Shown: piece after piece, positions 1 through 6,739 of the stretch
How positions within the stretch are numbered: the first letter of the stretch is position 1
How the letters are laid out: each line of letters begins with the position of its first letter
NCBI GenBank assembly: GCA_051881415.1
Contig: JBJEPV010000167.1
Coordinates: 1-6,739 of the forward strand
Reading direction: 5' to 3'
DNA from: Fimenecus sp051881415
GTDB lineage: Bacteria > Bacillota > Clostridia > Oscillospirales > Acutalibacteraceae
DNA: 6,739 nucleotides
Position numbers and translations under genes: made by a program
The notes under the pieces: model-generated
Databases searched by the model: none
Told to the model about the DNA's origin: nothing
The model's input: only the letters and a program-made list of their open reading frames with translations

Positions 1-333
1 TTTGGACACAATCACATTATAGACCCGTTTGTGGGTAAACGATTCAATCTGCGTGGAATACACTTCGCCGTCGATATTAACACTTTGCGCCTTTTTGGCA
101 AACACCACAGGCACATGGAAGTACTGCGCCGCAATGCAGGCAATCCCGATTCCCGACGCCTCAATGGTCATAATTTTGTTGATTTCGGTATTTTGAAACA
201 GGCGTTTAAACTCTTTGCCCATTTCATTGAACAGTGCAATATCCATTTGGTGGTTTAAGAAGGAGTCCACCTTTAAGACATTGCCCGCTTTTACAATTCC
301 GTCTTTTTGAATACGCTCTTCTAACAGTTTCAT
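1..333 (-). CDS. xpt: Xanthine phosphoribosyltransferase, 3'-truncated by window edge
   Basis: Xpt is a cytosolic purine-salvage enzyme that joins xanthine to PRPP to make XMP. The 111 visible residues start at the ATG at 333-331 and match the N-terminal half of the family. Seen directly: the segment VLKVDSFLNHQMD (residues about 19-31), nearly identical to the Bacillus protein as I recall it; then KIMTIEASGIG (about 53-63) and VPVVFAKK (about 74-81), the conserved core strands. The family is about 190 residues long, so roughly 80 C-terminal residues, including the PRPP-binding loop, lie beyond base 1. A GGGG at 340-343, six bases before the ATG, could be the ribosome binding site. A sigma-A-like promoter lies just upstream and the predicted leader is only about 29 bases, too short for a purine riboswitch. 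In many Firmicutes xpt precedes a xanthine permease gene, but that region is outside the window. Related PRTases such as PyrE or Apt are less likely because of the specific VDSFLNHQ signature. Confidence 0.93.
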   Translation of the reverse strand, partial: MKLLEERIQKDGIVKAGNVLKVDSFLNHQMDIALFNEMGKEFKRLFQNTEINKIMTIEASGIGIACIAAQYFHVPVVFAKKAQSVNIDGEVYSTQIESFTHKRVYNVIVSK

Positions 334-368
334 TCCGTGCCCCGCAAAACAAAAAATAAGATGAGTTA

Positions 369-397
369 AGTATACAATATTCCGACAATTTTTTCAA
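369..397 (-). promoter_or_regulatory. Probable sigma-A promoter of xpt
   Basis: Read on the minus strand, TTGAAA (397-392) and TATACT (374-369) are separated by exactly 17 bases, close to the vegetative consensus. Transcription would start near 362, giving a leader of about 29 bases before the xpt ATG. The call rests on consensus match and position only. Confidence 0.7.
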
Positions 398-444
398 CAG
401 AAAATCCGGAAAAACAGACAAATTTCCAAAAATTTTGCGAAATG

Positions 445-473
445 TTTCTTTTTCCAAAAAAAGAGTATATAAT
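445..473 (+). promoter_or_regulatory. Probable promoter of the MATE exporter gene
   Basis: A perfect TATAAT at 468-473 lies 31 bases before the proposed TTG start at 505. The best -35 at 17-base spacing is TTTCTT (445-450), a weak match. Transcription would begin near 480, giving a leader of about 25 bases that contains the AGAAGG ribosome binding site. The -10 is convincing; the -35 is not, so an activator or a tolerant promoter is possible. Confidence 0.55.
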
Positions 474-490
474 AGATGAAAATTTCGGAA

Positions 491-496
491 AGAAGG
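491..496 (+). promoter_or_regulatory. Ribosome binding site that decides the MATE start
   Basis: AGAAGG sits eight bases before the TTG at 505-507, good Shine-Dalgarno spacing. The only upstream in-frame ATG, at 442, precedes the -10 box and so would not be in the transcript from that promoter. This favours TTG as the start. Confidence 0.7.
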
Positions 497-504
497 TTTT
501 CCCC

Positions 505-1848
505 TTGGTAACGGATTTAACCGTCGGCAAGCCGCGCCGTGTGTTAATAAAGTTTACGCTTCCCTTGCTTTTGAGCGTCGTATTTCAACAGTTGTATAAC
601 ATTGTAGACAGCATTATCGCCGGGCACTACATCGGTGTGTCCGCTTTGGCGGCAGTCGGCGCTTCTTACCCGATTACGATGATATTTATGGCGATTGCCA
701 ACGGCACGAACATCGGTTGCTCCGTGGTGATTTCTCAATTATTCGGCGGCAAACGCATGACCCATATGAAAACGGCGGTCAACACTGCCTTATTTGCAAG
801 CACGGCGCTTGCGCTTTTCCTGACGGGACTCGGGCTCCTGCTCTCCCCCGCCTTATTGCGTGCGATTGACACCCCTTCTGAAATTCTTGCAGATGCCGAG
901 CTGTATTTGAATATCTACATCGGCGGCCTGTGCTTTTTATTCTTATACAATATTGCCAACGGTGTATTTACGGCGCTCGGCGACTCCAAAACACCGCTGT
1001 TCTTTTTGATTTTCTCCTCTGTCGGGAATATTTTGCTGGATATTCTGTTTGTCACACAATTCCATATGGGCGTAGCGGGTGTGGCATGGGCAACCTTTAT
1101 CGCACAGGGGTTTGCATCAATTGCCGCACTTTTGGTCTTAATATTCCGTTTACAAAAAATGAAAAGCGAAAAGCCAAGGTGGTTTTCGGGAAAAATGCTT
1201 ACGCGTATTGCCCGCATCGCCGTACCGAGCATTTTGCAACAAAGCTTTGTTTCTGTCGGCAATGTATTTATTCAAGGCTTAATTAACGGCTACGGTGCCA
1301 CGGTCGTTGCGGCTTTTGCGGCGGCAATGAAGCTCAATACCTTTACGATTACCACACTTTGTGCACTTGGGAACGGACTTTCGAGTTACACGGCACAGAA
1401 TATCGGCGCAGGAAACACCGCCCGCGTGAAGCAAGGCTTTCACGCAGGTGTTGTAATCGCGTTATGCATTGCCGTTCCGTTTTTCGTGCTGTTTTTCTTC
1501 TTCCCCGAATATTCCATGCAAATTTTTGTGGATGAAGCGAGTGCAGAGGTCATTACTGCCGGCACAGCCTTTTTGAAAATTGTTGCGCCGTTTTATTTTC
1601 TCATTACCGTAAAGTTGGTGGTAGACGGGATATTACGCGGTGCAGGGGCAATGAACGCTTTTATGGTTGCCACATTTTCCGACTTGATTTTACGCGTTGT
1701 GTTTGCCTTTGTCCTTTCCCCCGTCTTCGGTGAAGTGGGCATTTGGTATTCGTGGCCGATTGGGTGGACGGTTGCAAGCATACTTTCGATGATTTTCTAC
1801 GCCACGGGCATTTGGAAAAAGCATTTGCCCGCTCCCACAGCAAAATAA
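505..1848 (+). CDS. MATE-family multidrug/cation efflux transporter
   Basis: This is an inner-membrane MATE transporter, expected to export organic cations or drugs in exchange for Na+ or H+. From the TTG start it has 447 residues, typical for the family. Family-like segments are QQLYNIVDSIIAG (28-40) in the first helix, GDSKTP (159-164), the second-half counterpart SSYTAQNIGAGN (293-304) and DGILRGAG (374-381). About twelve hydrophobic segments can be traced, arranged as two similar halves joined by a charged loop near 215-232 (LQKMKSEKPRWFSGK). Many clostridial homologues begin with a short polar stretch followed by a K/R-rich segment and FTLPLLLS, which matches MVTDLTVGKPRRVLIKFTLP here and supports the TTG start; an ATG start at 442 would add 21 unlikely residues. 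It is divergent from xpt and convergent with the antiporter gene, so it is probably monocistronic. Substrate cannot be told from sequence. The MATE family assignment is secure; the subfamily (DinF-, NorM- or MepA-like) is not. Confidence 0.93.
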   Translation: MVTDLTVGKPRRVLIKFTLPLLLSVVFQQLYNIVDSIIAGHYIGVSALAAVGASYPITMIFMAIANGTNIGCSVVISQLFGGKRMTHMKTAVNTALFASTALALFLTGLGLLLSPALLRAIDTPSEILADAELYLNIYIGGLCFLFLYNIANGVFTALGDSKTPLFFLIFSSVGNILLDILFVTQFHMGVAGVAWATFIAQGFASIAALLVLIFRLQKMKSEKPRWFSGKMLTRIARIAVPSILQQSFVSVGNVFIQGLINGYGATVVAAFAAAMKLNTFTITTLCALGNGLSSYTAQNIGAGNTARVKQGFHAGVVIALCIAVPFFVLFFFFPEYSMQIFVDEASAEVITAGTAFLKIVAPFYFLITVKLVVDGILRGAGAMNAFMVATFSDLILRVVFAFVLSPVFGEVGIWYSWPIGWTVASILSMIFYATGIWKKHLPAPTAK

Positions 1849-1863
1849 AACCAATAAGTCAAA

Positions 1864-1899
1864 AGACCGTTTCCGCAAAGACAAGCGCGGAAACGGTCT
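1864..1899. terminator. Bidirectional intrinsic terminator between convergent genes
   Basis: A perfect 13-bp inverted repeat, AGACCGTTTCCGC (1864-1876) and GCGGAAACGGTCT (1887-1899), has a 10-base loop. It starts 15 bases after the MATE stop and ends seven bases before the antiporter stop codon on the other strand. On the plus strand the tail is T-rich but interrupted (ATTCTTGTTATTTC). On the minus strand it is TTTGACTTATTGG. Both tails are imperfect, but placement between two converging stops fits shared termination well. Confidence 0.85.
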
Positions 1900-1906
1900 A
1901 TTCTTG

Positions 1907-3406
1907 TTATTTCACTTTTTCTTTCTTTTTGCTGACAAAATAAATGCCGAGTAAAATCAAAATCAGGAGTGCAAAGCCGACCGGCAATGAAATCCAAATA
2001 CTTTCAGTAAAGCCCGCAAGCAGATAGCTGACGAAGCAAACCGCCGCCACAAGGAGCGCATACGGCGACTGCGTGGACACATGGTCTAAATGGTTGCAGT
2101 TCGCACCCGTTGACGCCAAAATGGTTGTATCGGAAATCGGTGAAATATGGTCGCCGCAAACTGCGCCCGCCAAAATAGACGCAACGGAAATCGTTAAAAT
2201 CGGGGTGATTTCCATACCGCCGAACACAGAAACCGCAATCGGAATAAGAATGGCGAAGGTCCCCCAAGAAGTGCCGGTCGCAAAGGCAAGTCCCAAGGCG
2301 ACAAGGAAGAAAATCGCCGGCAACAGCCCCGTTGGCATACTGCTTGACGACACCACATTGCTGACAAACGCGCCTGCGTTCAAATAACTTTCGCCGCAAA
2401 TGCCGCTCAAAGTCCACGCAAAGGTTAAAATTAAGATAGCGGGCACCATTGCCTTGAAGCCGTCGGTAAGACTTTCCATAAATGCCCGTGCGGAAATGAC
2501 CTTGCGCGGGATATACAACAGGAAAATGACAATTAAGGTGAAAAAGGAACCGAGCGCCAAGGAAAGCCCCGCGGAGCAATCCGCAAATGCGTCTTTCACG
2601 CTTGCGCCCTCTAAAATGCCGCCCGTGTAAAGCATTGCCAGCACGCAGAACAAAATCAGCGTGGCAATCGGGATGATCAAATCAAACACTCTGCCTTTGG
2701 TATCCTTTGTTTCTTCGGGGATTTCGACGAGCGTGTCGCCGCCCTCGGGGTGTTTGTCGTTGTATTTTTTCATCGGTCCGAAATCAAAATTCGTGCAAAT
2801 CAAGAAAATAATCATCGCAACCGTGAACAACGCATAGAAGTTGGCGGGAATCGTGCGCAAAAACAGCCCAAAACCGTCAATGCTACTGCCCTCGGGCATA
2901 GACGAGCCGACTGCCGCCGCCCAACTGGAAATCGGCGCAATAATACACACGGGCGCCGCCGTGGCATCAATAATGTATGCAAGCTTTGCGCGGGTAATTT
3001 TGTGGCGGTCGGTTACGGGGCTCATCACCGTGCCGACGGTCAAGCAGTTAAAATAGTCATCGACGAAAATCAACGCACCGAGTGCCGAAGTCGCCGCCAA
3101 TGCGCCGCGTTTGCTTTTTATCGCGCGAGATGCCCATTTGCCGTACGCCGCAGATGCGCCCGATTTGCTCATTAAAGACACAATCATACCGAGAATAACC
3201 AAGAAAATAATAATCGTGATATTCCCGCCGACCTTGTCGCTCATAATGTCGAAGGTGGTTTCGAGCGCTTTTAAAAGATGAAAATCGGTGTAAAACAGCG
3301 CGCCCGACAAAATGCCGATGAGCAAGGATATATACACCTCTTTCGTAATCAGCGCCAGCACAATGGCGATAATGGGCGGCACTAACGCCCAAAAGGTTGC
3401 CTCCAT
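1907..3406 (-). CDS. NhaC-family Na+/H+ antiporter
   Basis: This is a membrane secondary transporter of the NhaC family (ion transporter superfamily), expected to expel Na+ or a related solute in exchange for H+. It has 499 residues, normal length. Family-typical polar motifs lie within hydrophobic segments: FVDDYFNCLTVGTVMSPVTD (114-133), ATAAPVCIIAPISSWAA (148-164), ATGTSWGTFAI (376-386) and GDHISPISDTTILAS (418-432). The two D/S/T-rich blocks are likely ion-path residues by analogy with the family. I count roughly eleven to thirteen membrane segments, a charged cytosolic-type loop at about 207-238 and a lysine-rich tail (KKKEKVK). The start ATG at 3406-3404 has AGGGG seven bases upstream. 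It lies 27 bases after the stop of the acetyltransferase gene on the same strand and probably shares its transcript. Some relatives exchange organic acids (malate/lactate, MleN) or tetracycline (Tet35-like), so the exact substrate is open. Confidence 0.92.
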   Translation of the reverse strand: MEATFWALVPPIIAIVLALITKEVYISLLIGILSGALFYTDFHLLKALETTFDIMSDKVGGNITIIIFLVILGMIVSLMSKSGASAAYGKWASRAIKSKRGALAATSALGALIFVDDYFNCLTVGTVMSPVTDRHKITRAKLAYIIDATAAPVCIIAPISSWAAAVGSSMPEGSSIDGFGLFLRTIPANFYALFTVAMIIFLICTNFDFGPMKKYNDKHPEGGDTLVEIPEETKDTKGRVFDLIIPIATLILFCVLAMLYTGGILEGASVKDAFADCSAGLSLALGSFFTLIVIFLLYIPRKVISARAFMESLTDGFKAMVPAILILTFAWTLSGICGESYLNAGAFVSNVVSSSSMPTGLLPAIFFLVALGLAFATGTSWGTFAILIPIAVSVFGGMEITPILTISVASILAGAVCGDHISPISDTTILASTGANCNHLDHVSTQSPYALLVAAVCFVSYLLAGFTESIWISLPVGFALLILILLGIYFVSKKKEKVK

Positions 3407-3433
3407 AACTTTTCCCCTTTTCTTTTTTTGGAT

Positions 3434-3919
3434 TTATGCTTCTGTTTTATACTTTTCCAATTTTTCGCCGTCCAAACGGAATATCCACCACTCGTCCATA
3501 TGCTTTGCCCCCAGGCGGAAGTAGAAATCCTGCGACGGGGTATTCCAATCGAGACAAACCCATTCGAGCCTGCCGTAATTGCCGTCTGCCGCATACTTTG
3601 CAACTGCATCGAACAGCGCTTTGCCGTACCCCTTGCCGCGGCAATCGGGGTCTACAAATAAATCCTCCAAATGAATGCCCTTGCGCCCGACAAAGGTGGA
3701 ATAGGTTTCAAAGAACAGCGCAAAACCGACCGCTTTGCCGTTTTCTTCCCCTAAAAAAACTTTGGCGGCATTGTCACCGAACACAACCTCACGAATTAAA
3801 TCCTCGGAATTGACAACCTCGTCGGTCATTTTTTCATATTCGGCGATTTTTTGAATGAAAGAAAGCACGGTTTTTGCGTCCTCAACGGTTGCAAGCCGTA
3901 CCGAAAACTCCGAATGCAT
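3434..3919 (-). CDS. GNAT N-acetyltransferase, spermidine/spermine (SSAT)-like
   Basis: This is a cytosolic enzyme expected to transfer acetyl from acetyl-CoA to a primary amine. Its 161 residues form one GNAT domain. The acetyl-CoA loop is RGKGYGKAL (94-102). The SSAT-type signatures are YSTFVGRKGIHLEDLFV (73-89) and WVCLDWNTPSQDFYFRLGA (120-138), ending in DEWWIFRL (142-149). Tyr133 lines up with the proposed general acid of human SSAT, and Glu85 lies in the conserved LEDLFV strand. These features point to the diamine/polyamine or thialysine acetyltransferase subgroup rather than RimI or antibiotic acetyltransferases. The ATG at 3919-3917 follows AGAGGTG at 3931-3925 with suitable spacing. 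It is the first gene of a likely two-gene unit with the NhaC-type antiporter. The family call is strong; the substrate (spermidine, putrescine, thialysine or another amine) is inference. Confidence 0.9.
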   Translation of the reverse strand: MHSEFSVRLATVEDAKTVLSFIQKIAEYEKMTDEVVNSEDLIREVVFGDNAAKVFLGEENGKAVGFALFFETYSTFVGRKGIHLEDLFVDPDCRGKGYGKALFDAVAKYAADGNYGRLEWVCLDWNTPSQDFYFRLGAKHMDEWWIFRLDGEKLEKYKTEA

Positions 3920-3957
3920 TCGTGCACCTCTTTCTCATTTTCTCTATTACAATAGAT

Positions 3958-4008
3958 AAGATAACAAAATCAGCAAAAAATTGCAACAAAAACATAGATT
4001 TTTGTCAA
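3958..4008 (-). promoter_or_regulatory. Candidate promoter region for the acetyltransferase-antiporter unit
   Basis: Two overlapping minus-strand candidates exist. One is a perfect TTGACA (4008-4003) with a 17-base gap to TGCAAT (3985-3980), preceded by an extended-type TGT. The other is TTGCAA (3986-3981) with a 17-base gap to TATCTT (3963-3958), starting near 3951. The second leaves a leader of about 30 bases that includes the ribosome binding site. Sequence cannot decide which is used, or whether both are. Confidence 0.5.
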
Positions 4009-4032
4009 ATTTGCGTATCCTTACCATAAAAC

Positions 4033-4069
4033 AACGACCAAACAGTATAAATTCTGCTTGGTCGTTTTT
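4033..4069. terminator. Hairpin terminator downstream of the mannosidase gene
   Basis: AACGACCAA (4033-4041) pairs with TTGGTCGTT (4058-4066). After one A-C mismatch the stem continues with CAG/CTG around an eight-base TATAAATT loop. The hairpin begins 17 bases past the GH38 stop, so it should end that minus-strand transcript, although the minus-strand tail (GTTTTATGG) is a short T-run. On the plus strand a run of five T bases (4065-4069) follows the stem, so the signal looks at least as strong in that direction. Confidence 0.75.
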
Positions 4070-4085
4070 GAAAAATGTATACCCG

Positions 4086-6739
4086 TTAAATTTCAATACC
4101 CAATGTGAGAATTTCAAACGGCTTATACGGAATTTCGGCGCTTTCGCCCTCAACATCTTCCAACATATTCAGGCGTTTCACCTTCTTCGGCAAGTGCAAT
4201 GTGCCGCGGTGTCCGTCGCACTCGGTCAAGCGGACAACCACCATTTTACCGTCCTCGGACAGTTTCATTGCCTGTAAGAATAAGCCGTCAAAGGTATTTT
4301 GACAGGAGACATCTGCTTTCACAATCGGAATATTGTATTCCAACGCGATTTGGTTGATTTTTGCCGATATTGCGTCACCGTCGTGCGGCAAAATGAGATA
4401 GCAGAAACGGTGCACGCCCATATCACTGGTCGGGTCGGGGCGAATGGTTGCGCGTAAAAGGCTTAAAGACATCGTGTTTTCTTCAAATCCAACACCGTAT
4501 TTGCAGTCGTTGATGAGCGCCACGCCGCCATCGGTTTCCGCAAGGTCGCACCATTTGTGGTGGCAGACCTCAAAGCGCGCCTGTTGCCAAGTGGTATTTT
4601 TGTGCGTTTCGCGCTTGATAAAGCCCGCACCGAGGTCGCAAAGTGCCTCGCGCGTTAAAACATTACACGAAAACTCCGCTTTGGCAAGGCGGTGCTTTTC
4701 GCGCCAATCCACCAAATTTTCGACTTCTATCCCGCGGGACTGACGGAACAAGCGAATGTACCGTTTCCAAGTGCTTTGCCCGACTTTGAGGGTACATTCC
4801 AACACGGCAACCTCGTCGTTTTTCTCGGTCAAATGCAACGGTTCCGACACAGTCGGCAACACGGGTTTGTCTTTATAATTCGGCAAAATATCCCACGCGT
4901 CGTAAACACCGGGCTTGTCCTCGTAGAATTTCAGTTTGTTAAAATCGCCGTTTGCCCATTCACGGGAAAGCGCTTTGTCATACAGCGACAAAATACTGCC
5001 GTCGGGCGCAAAACGGATTTTGTAATACGGGGTTTCCGCCGTCTCACCGTCTGCAAAGCACCATTCGCTCGCCGTGCCGACGCTTCGTTTGATTTCGCCG
5101 TTTTGCAAAGCCGGCAAATTCGGGAAGCACCAAAAGCCTGTTTTGCCGTAGCGCGTGCTGTCGCCGTTTTCGTTTTCCACAAAGGTTAAACTTGTCCGCG
5201 GGAAATTCAAGGAATTAAAATACTGCGTGCCGTTGCCGATAATTTCGTCAAGTGCCCTGTCAACCGCTTCGTAATCTGCCATTGCATCGCGGTAAACGGG
5301 CGTGATATGACTGCCCGGCAAAATATCGTGGAACTGATTGATTAACAATTTTTTCCAGCATTCGCGCAAGGTTTCCTGCGGATAGGGTTTACCGGAAAGC
5401 GCGCGCAAGGTTGCAATAATTTCCGCTTCGCGCAGTTTATATTCTAACTTGCGGTTTTGCTTTTTGATATTTGCTTTTGTGGTAAATGTACCGCGGTGCA
5501 TTTCTAAATACAACTCGCCGTCCCACTTTTGCAGATTGGGATTGTCTTTCAAATTCTTTTCCAAAAATGCCGCGGCACTCGTATGCTCGGTTTTGGGCAT
5601 AATCGACAGTTTTTGAAAACGGTGCATTAACTCAATCATTTCCTCGGTGCAACCGCTGCCGCCGTCGCCGTAACCGAACATAGACATCGTTTGCCCGCCT
5701 GTGTTTTTATCCTGATAGGCTTCCCAGTTCTCCTGAATTTGGGAAGGCATATTCCAAGTAATAAAGTGCGTGGGCGGCACACAGGCATAGACCTCGCTGC
5801 CGTCTATCCCCTTCCAAATAAAGTTATTGTGCGGGAAGCGGTTGGTATCGTTCCACGTAGACATTTTATTGGACACAAAATACTCTACGCCGCTTTTTTT
5901 GAGGATTTGCGGCAAAATCCAACTGTTGCCGAACACATCGGGCAACCAACAGTTTTGCACGGTTGTACCGAATTTTTCACGGAAATACCGTTGCCCATAA
6001 AGACATTGCCGAATAAGACTTTCCGCCGCGGGAATATTGCAGTCAGGCTCGACATACATTGCGCCGACGGGTTCAAACTGCCCTGTGGCAATTTTCTCTT
6101 TTAACTCCGCAAACACTTCGGGGTAATACCTTTCCAAGGTTTCATAGGTATAGGCTTGGGTGTGGGTATATTTGAAATCGGGATACCTGTCCATTAAGCG
6201 CAGTTGGATAAGCACCGTGCGCAAGTTTTTCTGCACGGCGTGAATGCGCCGCCAATAGTAAGCAATATCCAAATGCGAATGGGCAATCAGCGCCACATCG
6301 CCGTTGCCTTTGTAATCGTCATTTTTATAGATGACTTCTTCCACATAGCGCTTCGCGTCCGCAAGCCCGGGAAGTGTATCTTCCTCAAAATCAATCAAAT
6401 TCAAGGCGTTGTTCAGTTCGCGGTTTAAAAACGCGCGGTAATCCTCATTGAACAAATCACTGCCTGCAATATCCGAAAGCAATTCCAAATCATAGACCAA
6501 ATCCAACACATCGTGATTGACCGTTGTAAGATACGCGCCCTCAAAAATTTGGCGGCAGCCGCGCACGGACAGCGATTCGGGATTGCGCTCGTCATCGGGC
6601 TTGGAACGGTTATAGCCCTGCATTTCAAAATGCAGTTTTTCACAGTTCGGCTCTAAATACGGCGACAGTAAAGTACGGTCGCGGTTCGGGTCCACACCGC
6701 CGACATATTTGCCGTTGACCTTGACGATAATTTCCGCCG
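4086..6739 (-). CDS. Glycoside hydrolase family 38 alpha-mannosidase, 5'-truncated by window edge
   Basis: This is a retaining, metal-dependent alpha-mannosidase that removes mannose from glycans or oligosaccharides; no membrane segment is visible, but the N-terminus is missing. The visible part is 883 residues, numbered here from the first whole codon at 6737; the frame is open to the edge, so the true start lies outside. GH38 bacterial enzymes are about 1000-1050 residues, so roughly 120-170 are missing. Order seen: end of the N-terminal beta domain (VNGKYVGGVDPNRDR, 7-21); catalytic domain with the metal-ligand motif HSHLD (His155, Asp157), nucleophile motif WLPDVFGNSW (Asp267), YGDGGSG with candidate acid/base Asp358, and NQFHDILPGSH (His470, Asp471; His470 the further metal ligand); a charged helical middle domain (about 410-465); and C-terminal beta domains including PDPTSDMGVHRF (about 768-779). 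Equivalences are by analogy with Drosophila Golgi mannosidase II (His90, Asp92, Asp204, Asp341, His471). A terminator hairpin follows the stop. Linkage specificity cannot be read from sequence. Confidence 0.95.
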   Translation of the reverse strand, partial: AEIIVKVNGKYVGGVDPNRDRTLLSPYLEPNCEKLHFEMQGYNRSKPDDERNPESLSVRGCRQIFEGAYLTTVNHDVLDLVYDLELLSDIAGSDLFNEDYRAFLNRELNNALNLIDFEEDTLPGLADAKRYVEEVIYKNDDYKGNGDVALIAHSHLDIAYYWRRIHAVQKNLRTVLIQLRLMDRYPDFKYTHTQAYTYETLERYYPEVFAELKEKIATGQFEPVGAMYVEPDCNIPAAESLIRQCLYGQRYFREKFGTTVQNCWLPDVFGNSWILPQILKKSGVEYFVSNKMSTWNDTNRFPHNNFIWKGIDGSEVYACVPPTHFITWNMPSQIQENWEAYQDKNTGGQTMSMFGYGDGGSGCTEEMIELMHRFQKLSIMPKTEHTSAAAFLEKNLKDNPNLQKWDGELYLEMHRGTFTTKANIKKQNRKLEYKLREAEIIATLRALSGKPYPQETLRECWKKLLINQFHDILPGSHITPVYRDAMADYEAVDRALDEIIGNGTQYFNSLNFPRTSLTFVENENGDSTRYGKTGFWCFPNLPALQNGEIKRSVGTASEWCFADGETAETPYYKIRFAPDGSILSLYDKALSREWANGDFNKLKFYEDKPGVYDAWDILPNYKDKPVLPTVSEPLHLTEKNDEVAVLECTLKVGQSTWKRYIRLFRQSRGIEVENLVDWREKHRLAKAEFSCNVLTREALCDLGAGFIKRETHKNTTWQQARFEVCHHKWCDLAETDGGVALINDCKYGVGFEENTMSLSLLRATIRPDPTSDMGVHRFCYLILPHDGDAISAKINQIALEYNIPIVKADVSCQNTFDGLFLQAMKLSEDGKMVVVRLTECDGHRGTLHLPKKVKRLNMLEDVEGESAEIPYKPFEILTLGIEI

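Noticed and set aside
487..502. Small hairpin GGAAA/TTTCC around the MATE ribosome binding site
   Set aside because: Only five pairs, mostly A-T, with a six-base loop; too weak to claim as a regulatory structure.
2004..2579. A 191-codon open frame on the minus strand within the antiporter gene
   Set aside because: It is a shifted-frame shadow of the NhaC-type gene; its composition (rich in Arg, Cys, Phe, Gly) is not protein-like and it has no recognisable domain.
2750..3175. A 141-codon plus-strand open frame opposite the antiporter
   Set aside because: It is antisense to clearly conserved coding sequence, very rich in Arg/Asn, with no family motif and no convincing ribosome binding site.
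4692..5189. A 165-codon plus-strand open frame opposite the mannosidase gene
   Set aside because: It is a shadow of the GH38 gene, whose conserved domains occupy the other strand throughout.
6693..6695. GTG as the start codon of the mannosidase
   Set aside because: The frame stays open to the window edge and the 14 codons before it encode typical GH38 N-terminal beta-domain sequence (VNGKYVGG), so this is an internal valine.
1..6739. Mobile element, CRISPR array, tRNA or rRNA
   Set aside because: I saw no transposase or integrase motif, no regularly spaced direct repeats, and no tRNA- or rRNA-like sequence on either strand.

Overview
The window looks like an ordinary chromosomal stretch from a low-to-mid GC Firmicute, probably a gut-type Clostridia member. 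This rests on the protein types: a clostridial-style MATE exporter, an NhaC-family antiporter, a short SSAT-like GNAT and a large cytosolic-type GH38 mannosidase. Strong Shine-Dalgarno sites, a TTG start and sigma-A-like promoters agree with it. Genus-level assignment is not possible from the sequence alone. I see no mobile element, CRISPR array, rRNA or tRNA, and no stretch over 300 bases lacks a gene.

Layout. At the left edge is the 5' part of a xanthine phosphoribosyltransferase gene (xpt), on the minus strand and cut by the window at its 3' end. A 171-base divergent spacer carries one promoter for xpt and one for a plus-strand MATE-family multidrug/cation exporter, which most likely starts at a TTG at 505. 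The MATE gene converges on a minus-strand NhaC-type Na+/H+ antiporter, and a 13-bp inverted repeat between the two stop codons can serve as a terminator in both directions. The antiporter is preceded, 27 bases upstream on the same strand, by a spermidine/spermine- or thialysine-type GNAT acetyltransferase. The two probably form a short operon driven from a promoter region near 3958-4008. Further right, a second hairpin separates this operon from a large minus-strand GH38 alpha-mannosidase gene, which fills the rest of the window and runs off the right edge without its true start.

How the genes relate. The acetyltransferase-antiporter pair is the only plausible transcriptional unit of more than one gene seen here. 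A link through amine or cation homeostasis is conceivable but is only inference. Purine salvage (xpt), drug/cation export (MATE) and glycan degradation (GH38) look like independent neighbouring functions. I did not find a convincing new biological system; the findings below are modest points about starts, leaders, terminators and active-site variants.
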